Shown here in pieces: positions 1 through 4,664 of a stretch of DNA of 6,719 nucleotides. The stretch is from Pseudomonadota bacterium (GTDB lineage Bacteria; Myxococcota; Myxococcia; Myxococcales; Vulgatibacteraceae), in NCBI GenBank assembly GCA_023436385.1, contig JAEZJH010000031.1, positions 1 to 6,719 of the forward strand. The letters run 5' to 3'. The position numbers and the translations under genes are program-made. The notes beneath the pieces were generated by a model, which was not told where the DNA came from, made no database searches, and saw nothing but the letters and a program-made list of their open reading frames with translations. The first letter of the stretch is position 1, and each line of letters opens with the position of its first letter.

Positions 1-2
1 CG

Positions 3-278
3 GCGGCGTGGCTCGCGGACCGGGGGCTCCGGCGGCTGCACGAGCGGACGGCCGTGTTCGTCGCCGCCTACTTCGCGGTGCAGGTGTCGTCGGCGGCGGT
101 CGCCCTCGTGCTCGGGCTCCAGCACGAGCTGTCGCCGGCGTACTTCCCGACTCCCTTGCCGCTGACGCTGGCGGCGATGGCGGTCCCGAGCCTCCTCGTC
201 ACCGGGCCGCTCGAGGGGCTCTACACCCTCGTCGCGTTCGCCCTCCTCCGGAAGGCGGGCCTTCGTGGCCAGGCCTGA
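3..278 (+). CDS. cbiM: CbiM/NikM-type ECF transporter substrate-binding membrane subunit, C-terminal part (5' end outside window)
   Basis: This is the last 91 codons of an integral membrane protein that enters from the left edge; the reading frame is open from base 3 to the TGA at 276-278. In group I ECF importers the CbiM/NikM subunit binds Co2+ or Ni2+ and passes it through the membrane with a CbiQ subunit and an ATPase. What can be seen is a short basic stretch, a hydrophobic helix (FVAAYFAVQVSSAAVALVLG), a loop carrying QHELSP, and a last hydrophobic helix containing VTGPLEGLYTLVAFALL. This matches the C-terminal end of CbiM proteins. The product ends soon after that helix, with no PDGLE-type NikN domain fused behind it. 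The next gene starts inside this one (14-base overlap), so the two are co-translated. The metal-binding N terminus lies outside the window. The nearby nikR and His-rich ATPase favour nickel, but cobalt cannot be excluded. Confidence 0.85.
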   Translation, partial: AAWLADRGLRRLHERTAVFVAAYFAVQVSSAAVALVLGLQHELSPAYFPTPLPLTLAAMAVPSLLVTGPLEGLYTLVAFALLRKAGLRGQA

Positions 279-834
279 TCCCCGGAGGAGCCGGGCGCTC
301 CTCGTGGCCGGCGCCGTCGCGTTGTTCGCGCTCTCCGGGGTCGCCGATCCCGCGTGGCTGCTTGCCGCGTGGATGGTGGCGCTCGGGGTGTATCGGCGCG
401 GGGCCCCTGCGGCGCTGCGGCGGGTGGCGATCGCGGTGGTTCCGCTCGCCGCGGTGACCGCTGGCGTGACCTGGGCCTGGTTGTCCCTGACGACCGGCGC
501 GGCGCCGCGGTGGGAGCCGTTTGCCGCCCTGGGGCTCCGGACCACGCTGCTCGCCTTCGTGGCCTTCTCTACCCTGGCCCGGGTCGACCTGCCGGGCGCC
601 CTGGCGCCGTGGCCGTCCGCGTCCCGGGTGCTGGTGATCGCGCTCTCGCAGCTCCACGCGCTCCGGCGGGTGGTGATCGAGTCGCGGGAGGGGCTGAAGA
701 GCCGGTCCCTCGGGCGTCCGCGGCTCCGGGACGCGGTGCGCGGGGCCGGCGGCCTCACCGCCACGCTGTTCACCCTGGCCGCCCGGAACGCCCGCGAGAC
801 GACCGAGGCGCTCCGCTCCCGGGAGCTGGGATGA
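265..834 (+). CDS. cbiQ: CbiQ/NikQ-type ECF transporter transmembrane (T) subunit
   Basis: This encodes a 189-residue membrane protein, the T component that couples the ATPase to the metal-binding subunit. Hydrophobic segments lie near residues 11-27, 31-43, 53-74, 88-104 and 120-132, with a weaker one at 161-172. The cytoplasmic coupling helices are basic: SREGLKSRSLGR (about 140-151) and, at the C terminus, EALRSREL, which sits where CbiQ proteins carry their second ARG-like motif. At 189 residues it is shorter than the 220-270 usual for CbiQ, and sequence identity to CbiQ is divergent, so the call leans partly on position between CbiM and the ATPase. The GTG start at 265 overlaps the upstream gene by 14 bases and has a GGAAGG about nine bases ahead. 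The TGA overlaps the ATG of the next gene (ATGA), so translation is coupled. Confidence 0.82.
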   Translation: MARPDPRRSRALLVAGAVALFALSGVADPAWLLAAWMVALGVYRRGAPAALRRVAIAVVPLAAVTAGVTWAWLSLTTGAAPRWEPFAALGLRTTLLAFVAFSTLARVDLPGALAPWPSASRVLVIALSQLHALRRVVIESREGLKSRSLGRPRLRDAVRGAGGLTATLFTLAARNARETTEALRSRELG

Positions 835-1628
835 TCTTCGAACTCGAGGACGTAACCGTGGAACTGGCCGGACGTACGGCGCTCCGGAACCTGCGGCTGG
901 CGATCCGGCCCGGGGAGCGGGTGGCCCTCCTCGGCGTGAACGGGGCGGGCAAGAGCACGCTGCTCAAGCTCCTCGACGGGCTGGTGTTTCCCGGCCGCGG
1001 GTCGATCCGCTGGAAGGGCGAGCGCCTCGACGAGAAGGCCCTGGCCGGCGCGGCGTTCCGGCGGCGGTTTCGCTCCGCGGTGGGCCTGGTCTTTCAGAAC
1101 GTGGACGCGATGCTGTTTCACCCCACGGTCTTCGACGAGATCGCCTTCGGGCCCCGGCAACTCGGGGTCGGCGACGTCGACGCGCGGGTGCGGGACTGGG
1201 CGAGCCGTTTCGGGATCGAGGGCCTCCTCGATCGGCCGCCGTTCGAGCTGTCGGGGGGCGAGAAAAGGCGGGTGGCCCTGGCCGCGGTGCTGGCGCTCGG
1301 TCCCGAGGTGCTCCTCCTCGACGAGGCCACCGCCGGGCTCGATCCGGCCTCCCAGGCGCTGCTCGTCGATCTCCTCGAGGGGCTCCCGGAGTTGACGGTG
1401 GTCGCCTCCACCCACGACGTCTCGCTGGCCTCGGACCTGGGCACCCGGGCGATCCTGCTGGCGCCGGACCGCGCCGGCGTCCTCTACGACGGCCCGCCGG
1501 CGGCGCTGTTCCGGGACCACGCGCTGCTGGTGGAGAGCGGGCTCGCGCACCGGCACGCCCACCGCCACGACGGGACGCGGCACGACCACTTCCACCTCCA
1601 CGCCGGCGACGTGCCGGTGGAGGGCTGA
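831..1628 (+). CDS. cbiO: CbiO/NikO-type ECF transporter ATPase with histidine-rich C-terminal tail
   Basis: This 265-residue protein is the cytoplasmic ATP-hydrolysing subunit that drives metal uptake through the CbiM-CbiQ membrane pair. All ABC ATPase motifs are intact: Walker A GVNGAGKST (35-43), Q-loop glutamine 89 in FQN, signature LSGGE (140-144) followed by KRR, Walker B VLLLDE (160-165) with catalytic Glu165, D-loop AGLD, and switch histidine 195 in STHD. After the ABC fold, residues 240-257 hold eight histidines in HxHxHxH and HDHFHLH patterns, which suggests a metal-binding tail. The ATG at 831 overlaps the preceding TGA and has GGGAG five bases upstream. The same frame stays open further upstream, but that stretch is antisense-like GC-rich sequence inside the CbiQ gene and was not taken as coding. 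Specificity for nickel over cobalt is inferred from nikR, 32 bases downstream, and from the tail. Confidence 0.95.
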   Translation: MIFELEDVTVELAGRTALRNLRLAIRPGERVALLGVNGAGKSTLLKLLDGLVFPGRGSIRWKGERLDEKALAGAAFRRRFRSAVGLVFQNVDAMLFHPTVFDEIAFGPRQLGVGDVDARVRDWASRFGIEGLLDRPPFELSGGEKRRVALAAVLALGPEVLLLDEATAGLDPASQALLVDLLEGLPELTVVASTHDVSLASDLGTRAILLAPDRAGVLYDGPPAALFRDHALLVESGLAHRHAHRHDGTRHDHFHLHAGDVPVEG

Positions 1629-1660
1629 GCCTTTCATCTCGATTTCCGGGAGAACGACAC

Positions 1661-2080
1661 ATGCTCGAACGCATCGGCGTCTCGCTCGAGGGCGCGCTGC
1701 TCGGCCGGTTCGATGAGCTGATCGCCGAAAAGGGATACGACAACCGCTCGGAGGCGATCCGGGACCTGATCCGCGACGAGCTGGTCGACCGGGAGTGGGC
1801 GGAGGGGAACGGCCGGGAGGAGCGGGTGGCGGTGGTCACCCTGGTCTACGACCACGACTCCTCGAGCCTCTCGCAGAAGCTCGCCCACGTGCAGCACGAG
1901 AACCACCGGGCAGTGGTCTCCACGCTCCACGTCCACATGGACGCCCACCACTGCCTGGAGGTGCTGGTCCTCCGCGGCAAGGCCCGGGAGATCCGGGCGA
2001 TGGGCGACGCGCTGATCGCCACCAAGGGCGTCAAGTACGGGCGCTTCGTGCCGGCGACGACCGGGGAGAACTTGCGGTAG
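1661..2080 (+). CDS. nikR: Nickel-responsive transcriptional regulator NikR
   Basis: This is a 139-residue ribbon-helix-helix repressor. NikR tetramers bind Ni2+ and then bind operator DNA to shut down nickel uptake genes. The N-terminal DNA-binding domain (about 1-45) shows the strand RIGVSL and the helix-turn-helix NRSEAIRDLIRD. The C-terminal ACT-like domain contains the nickel ligands at the spacing known from E. coli NikR (His76, His87, His89, Cys95): here His79 in VQHE, His90 and His92 in LHVH, and Cys98 in HHCLE. Length is close to the 133-140 usual for the family. The ATG at 1661 has GGGAG (1648-1652) with good spacing. Only 32 bases separate it from the ATPase, so it is probably the last gene of the transporter operon and represses it in nickel excess. 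Its operator is not visible in the window and probably lies ahead of the operon. Its final 50 bases overlap a convergent small gene on the other strand. Confidence 0.95.
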   Translation: MLERIGVSLEGALLGRFDELIAEKGYDNRSEAIRDLIRDELVDREWAEGNGREERVAVVTLVYDHDSSSLSQKLAHVQHENHRAVVSTLHVHMDAHHCLEVLVLRGKAREIRAMGDALIATKGVKYGRFVPATTGENLR

Positions 2081-2339
2081 GGCTCCGCTCGATCACCGCC
2101 AGCGCCTCGTCGAGGCCCCGGCCCACCGCCTGCCCGGCGACGCGGAGCGAGGCGTAGATCAGGGAGACGGTGGCGTCGTGGACCTCGTGCACCGCCCGGG
2201 CCGGTCCCCGGAGCAGCGGGACCGACTCGAGGATCGCGAACGGCACCGCGGCGCTCTCCTTCTGCACCCGCTCCAGGGCGCCGGTGCCGGCGAAGAAGCC
2301 GTCCCGGAGCAGGTCGACCAGGCCGCGGCAGCGCTTCAT
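2031..2339 (-). CDS. Small helical protein of unknown function, translationally coupled to the alpha/beta hydrolase
   Basis: This predicts 102 residues, soluble and mostly helical, with no signal peptide or clear membrane segment. The core (about 5-84) has heptad-like hydrophobic spacing and ends with an IYASLRVAGQAVGRGLDEAL stretch (61-80). From memory, similar helical regions with a VY-S-RG...VG-GLD pattern sit N-terminal to the catalytic domain in single-chain bacterial alpha/beta hydrolases, so this may be that accessory domain encoded separately; that is an inference. A perfect Shine-Dalgarno (GGAGGA, 2346-2351) lies six bases before the ATG, and the ATG overlaps the hydrolase TGA as ATGA. 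Both make a real, coupled gene likely. The last 16 or so residues (Ser/Arg/Ala-rich) are encoded opposite the 3' end of nikR, look non-conserved, and may reflect read-through after loss of an earlier stop. The function is not known. Confidence 0.68.
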   Translation of the reverse strand: MKRCRGLVDLLRDGFFAGTGALERVQKESAAVPFAILESVPLLRGPARAVHEVHDATVSLIYASLRVAGQAVGRGLDEALAVIERSPTASSPRSSPARSART

Positions 2340-3331
2340 CGCCCCTCCTCCGCGCACCAGGCACGCAGCTGGGTCCAGACCTCCGGGTGGCGCGGCAGGC
2401 CGAGGTGCCCGACCCCGGGGACGACCCGCACGCGCCCGAGAAGGTCGGAAGATCGCGGGAGCCCGGCGCAGGCGCTGGCGAGCGGCACCATCCCGTCCCC
2501 GAAGAGCGCGGAGAGGACGTCGCGCTCGTCCGGGCGGAGACAGCCGGCGATCAGGCCGTGCCGGATCCCGGGGAGGAGGGGGAGGGGATGGTGGGAATCG
2601 TGGAGCGGCGCCGCCGGGTCCGCGCCCTCCCAGTGTTCGCGGAGGAGCCGGCCGCGTCCCAAGTCTTGAATTCCGGCGCTCCGGAGGTCGCCCACCGCCG
2701 CGATCAGGCGGGTGTAGGGGTTGGGCAGGGTGCGGAGGCCCCAGGCGACGACGCGGCCCAGGCGCTCGAACGGCGAGCCGAGGTGCGGCACGCCCAGGTA
2801 GATCGCCTGCCGGACCCGGGCGAGCCAGGCGTGCCCGTGCCGGGCGCCGGCGTGGCAGGCGCTCCGGATCACCAGGCCCCCCATGCTGTAGCCGACGAGG
2901 AGCAGCTCCTCCACGGGAGCCGGGGCGTGCTGCACCAGCTCTTCGAGCTGTCCGGCGAGCAGCTCGCCGTTCTCCGAGACATGGCGGCCGGAGTTGTAGC
3001 GAAGGAGGAGCGGCACGTAGCCGAGCTCGGCCTCGAGGCACGCCGGGAACGAGCGCTCGGGATGCCCCGGGGGAACCCACACGGTCTCGTCGACACACAA
3101 GCCGTGGATCCAGACCGCGAGCCGGCTTGGATTCGGCAGGCTCCGCCGCAGGGCCTCCGGCGCCAGGGAGAGGGGCTCGCCATGGTGGAGCAGCTCGCCC
3201 CGGATCGCCAGCCCGTTGCCGCGCCGCTGCAGGTAGTCCCCGACCAGGCCGTTCAAGACCGCCAGCGTGACGCCGAGGGGGCGTGAGGGGGACGGGGACC
3301 CGGGCGGGCGAACGGCGAAATCGGAGGGCAC
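2336..3331 (-). CDS. Alpha/beta hydrolase, lipase/esterase-like (PGAP1-like lipase group)
   Basis: This 331-residue protein is a probable serine hydrolase acting on an ester or lipid; the substrate is unknown. The catalytic triad can be read. The nucleophile is Ser149 in GYSMG (147-151), followed by GLVIRSACH. The acid is probably Asp279 in FGDGMVPLAS. The base is His309 in VGHLGL. An oxyanion-region HG is at 76-77 in WIHGLCVDE. YLGVPHLGSP (178-187) is the loop typical of lipases with a PHLGSP/PHxG motif. The segment LNGLVGDYLQRRGNGLAI (26-43) resembles the start of the catalytic region in larger relatives. No signal peptide is seen, so it is probably cytoplasmic. The GTG at 3331 is the most upstream in-frame start but lacks an obvious Shine-Dalgarno and is directly preceded by an inverted repeat; residues 1-20 are Pro/Ser-rich, so the real start could be a little downstream. 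Its stop overlaps the start of the small helical gene. Confidence 0.88.
   Translation of the reverse strand: MPSDFAVRPPGSPSPSRPLGVTLAVLNGLVGDYLQRRGNGLAIRGELLHHGEPLSLAPEALRRSLPNPSRLAVWIHGLCVDETVWVPPGHPERSFPACLEAELGYVPLLLRYNSGRHVSENGELLAGQLEELVQHAPAPVEELLLVGYSMGGLVIRSACHAGARHGHAWLARVRQAIYLGVPHLGSPFERLGRVVAWGLRTLPNPYTRLIAAVGDLRSAGIQDLGRGRLLREHWEGADPAAPLHDSHHPLPLLPGIRHGLIAGCLRPDERDVLSALFGDGMVPLASACAGLPRSSDLLGRVRVVPGVGHLGLPRHPEVWTQLRAWCAEEGR
2346..2351 (-). promoter_or_regulatory. Ribosome binding site of the small helical gene
   Basis: The minus strand reads GGAGGA six bases before the ATG at 2339. It is a full Shine-Dalgarno match inside the last codons of the hydrolase. It supports the small downstream gene as genuine and fixes its start. 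Confidence 0.7.
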
Positions 3332-3360
3332 CGACCGAAGGTACGCGTTCCGTTCGGTCG
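3332..3360 (-). promoter_or_regulatory. Inverted repeat directly upstream of the hydrolase start (possible operator or 5' leader hairpin)
   Basis: The arms CGACCGAA (3332-3339) and TTCGGTCG (3353-3360) are perfect 8-base inverted copies separated by 13 bases. Their centres are 21 bases apart, close to two turns of DNA, as for a dimeric repressor site. In RNA they would form an 8-pair stem abutting the GTG start and could hinder translation. No regulator gene adjoins it. The repeat is seen; the role is inferred. Confidence 0.4.
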
Positions 3361-3381
3361 AGGCGAGCCAGGCGCGGGCTC

Positions 3382-3399
3382 CCGTCGGACGAACGACGG
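3382..3399 (-). terminator. Short hairpin just after the YaiI-family gene, possible weak terminator
   Basis: CCGTCG (3382-3387) and CGACGG (3394-3399) can pair around a 6-base loop, beginning about ten bases past the TAA of the UPF0178 gene on the minus strand. There is no following U-run, so a classical intrinsic terminator is not supported. It could slow transcription or be chance in GC-rich DNA. Confidence 0.25.
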
Positions 3400-3409
3400 A
3401 TGGCGGGGC

Positions 3410-3868
3410 TTACGGCTTCCGCCGCACCAGCCGCCCCAGCTCCCGGTCGAGGGTGGCGGCGAACCGCTGGCGATCGGCGGGGCCGAAGCCCTTCGGGCCC
3501 GTGGTGGCGACGCCGGCCTCGCGGAGTTCGGTCATCAAGTCCCGCACCGAGAGGCGCTCGGCGATGTTCTCCTCGTCGAAGAGCACGCCCCGGGGATCGA
3601 GGGTGACCACGCCCTTCTGCACCAGGAGGGCGGCGAGCGGAATGTCCTGGGTCACGGCGAGGTCCCCGGCCCGCGACTCGGCGGCGATGTGCTGATCGGC
3701 GACGTCGAGCCCCTTGCCCACGCGCACGGTGGAGGCGAGGGCCGACCGGGGCAGGGAAAGGGAGCCGTTCGAGACGAAGACCACCGGCAGCTGCAGCCGC
3801 TCGGAGGCCCGGAGCACGATCTCCCTCACCGGCCCGGGGCAGGCGTCCGCGTCGATCCAGATTCGCAT
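3410..3868 (-). CDS. YaiI/YqxD family protein (UPF0178, DUF188)
   Basis: This 152-residue cytoplasmic protein belongs to a widespread family whose biochemical role is not established; its fold and conserved acidic residues are PIN-nuclease-like. Family hallmarks are clear: MRIWIDADACPGPVRE at the N terminus (Asp6, Asp8, Cys10), VADQHIAAE around Asp58, GDLAVTQDIPLA (68-79) with Asp69 and Asp75, DPRG (91-94), NIAERLSVRDLM (101-112), and GPKGF (124-128) near the C terminus, where relatives usually have GGP. Length is the usual 150 or so. The ATG at 3868 is chosen because the domain begins right at it and GAGGA (3875-3879) lies six bases upstream. The frame runs on beyond it to about 4540, but that part is an Arg-rich shadow of the neighbouring acetyltransferase. 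It is on the same strand as the acetyltransferase (119-base gap) and the hydrolase (78-base gap), so one transcript is possible but not shown. Confidence 0.95.
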   Translation of the reverse strand: MRIWIDADACPGPVREIVLRASERLQLPVVFVSNGSLSLPRSALASTVRVGKGLDVADQHIAAESRAGDLAVTQDIPLAALLVQKGVVTLDPRGVLFDEENIAERLSVRDLMTELREAGVATTGPKGFGPADRQRFAATLDRELGRLVRRKP

Positions 3869-3901
3869 GTGGTGTCCTCGCCGGTGGGTCCTACCATGTG
3901 A

Positions 3902-3985
3902 ATCCCGGACACCACCAGCGCGGCCCCTGTTCCCGCGGCGGCCGAGGGGGCGAAGGCCGAGGCCGAGGTCCCCGCGGCGGACTAG
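3902..3985 (+). other. Short coding-like stretch without a start codon; possible relic of a gene end
   Basis: Between the UPF0178 and acetyltransferase genes, one plus-strand frame runs 27 codons from just after a TGA (3899-3901) to a TAG (3983-3985). It reads as an Ala/Pro/Glu-rich tail (for example AAAEGAKAEAEVPAAD) with strong G/C third positions, like the disordered C-terminal tail of a protein. It has no ATG, GTG or TTG, so it is not a gene as it stands. Its TAG lies in the palindrome TAGGCCTA (3983-3990), which also supplies the acetyltransferase stop on the other strand. It may be a relic or simply GC-rich chance. Confidence 0.2.
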
Positions 3986-3987
3986 GC

Positions 3988-4509
3988 CTACGGTTCCCGC
4001 ACCCTCGCGTAGAGCAGCTCGTCGCCGATCTTGCCGTCCTTGATCATCCGGCGGCGGAACCGGGCCTCGAGGGTGAAGCCGGCCTTCTCGAGGACCCGGC
4101 CCGAGGCCGGGTTCCAGGCGAAGATCGGGGCCTCGACCCGCTCGAAGCCGCGAACCTCGAGGGCGTAGGCGGTGAGGGCCCGCACCGCGGCGGTGGCGAT
4201 CCCCCGGCCCCGGAACTCCTTGCCGAGGAAGTAACCGATCTCCACGGTGAGGCGGTTCACGTCGGAGAGCGCCTCGATGCCCATCCCGCCGGCGATGGCG
4301 CCGCCGACCACGATCGCCGGGTGGGACATCCGGTCGGTCTCGCCGGAGGCGAAGGCGATCCAGGAGCGGGCGTCCTCCAGGGTGTACGGGGAGGGGAACC
4401 GATCGCGGCAGTTGATCCAGATCGACCGGTCGTCGGCGATCGCGGCGAGGGCGGGAGCATCCGCGGGCTCCCAGGGGCGGAGGACGACATCGGGGGCGGC
4501 AACGAGCAT
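3988..4509 (-). CDS. GNAT family N-acetyltransferase (RimJ/RimL-like)
   Basis: This 173-residue cytoplasmic enzyme probably transfers an acetyl group from acetyl-CoA to an amine; the acceptor is unknown. The opening VVLRPWEPADAPALAAIADD is typical of the RimJ/RimL (Acetyltransf_3) branch, which modifies protein N termini or small amines. The central strand VEIGYFLGKEFRGRGIATAA (89-108) contains the acetyl-CoA pyrophosphate-binding motif RGRGIA (100-105). Further on are the family's NPASGRVLEKAGF (133-145), with Asn133 and Ser136, and a final RRRMIKDGKIGDELLYARV, close to the usual ending F...R....DG...D...Y. The ATG at 4509 has GGAAG (4515-4519) five bases upstream. It is divergent from the pseudouridine synthase; the space between proposed starts (4510-4664) should hold promoters for both, but no convincing -35/-10 pair was found. 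Confidence 0.93.
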   Translation of the reverse strand: MLVAAPDVVLRPWEPADAPALAAIADDRSIWINCRDRFPSPYTLEDARSWIAFASGETDRMSHPAIVVGGAIAGGMGIEALSDVNRLTVEIGYFLGKEFRGRGIATAAVRALTAYALEVRGFERVEAPIFAWNPASGRVLEKAGFTLEARFRRRMIKDGKIGDELLYARVREP

Positions 4510-4664
4510 GGTAGCTTCCGTCGGTGCGTGAAGCGGCCAAGCGTATGCCGGGACGGGACCGCTTGCATCCGTATACGCGGAGTCGCCGTGTTGCCAGCCG
4601 CCGAAACGGAGGCGCGGGCTCGACCGGGCTTCCCGAAGAGGCCGGGATCGGCGATGGTCACCCG

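Noticed and set aside
354..830. Long upstream extension of the ATPase frame on the plus strand
   Set aside because: It lies wholly inside the CbiQ gene in another frame, is Arg/Gly/Ala-rich, and the ABC domain begins exactly at the ATG at 831 with its own Shine-Dalgarno.
1629..1660. Possible NikR operator between the ATPase gene and nikR
   Set aside because: The 32-base gap has no GTATGA-type dyad with the long spacing known for NikR sites; nikR is most simply read from the operon promoter outside the window.
964..1839. Open minus-strand frame of 291 codons across the ATPase and nikR start
   Set aside because: It is antisense to well-recognised genes, with Arg/Ser/Pro-rich low-complexity composition and no recognisable domain; a GC-rich shadow.
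2060..2105. Possible bidirectional terminator between nikR and the convergent small gene
   Set aside because: Only a 5-base GCGGT/ACCGC pairing with a long loop and no T-run; too weak to call.
2340..3098. The small helical gene's frame staying open back through the hydrolase, suggesting a larger protein
   Set aside because: The upstream part is Pro/Arg-rich shadow sequence of the hydrolase in another frame; the perfect Shine-Dalgarno and ATGA overlap fix the start at 2339.
2170..3270. Long plus-strand open frame of 366 codons opposite the hydrolase
   Set aside because: The translation is almost entirely Arg/Gly/Pro/Ala and lies opposite an intact catalytic-triad hydrolase.
3869..4540. N-terminal extension of the UPF0178 frame through the acetyltransferase
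   Set aside because: It is Arg/Gly-rich and out of frame with the real acetyltransferase; the UPF0178 family starts at MRIWIDADAC.
4524..4664. Extended N terminus (47 codons) of the pseudouridine synthase
   Set aside because: Arg/Gly-rich residues unlike the family; the family-like sequence begins at the GTG at 4665. The longer start cannot be fully excluded.
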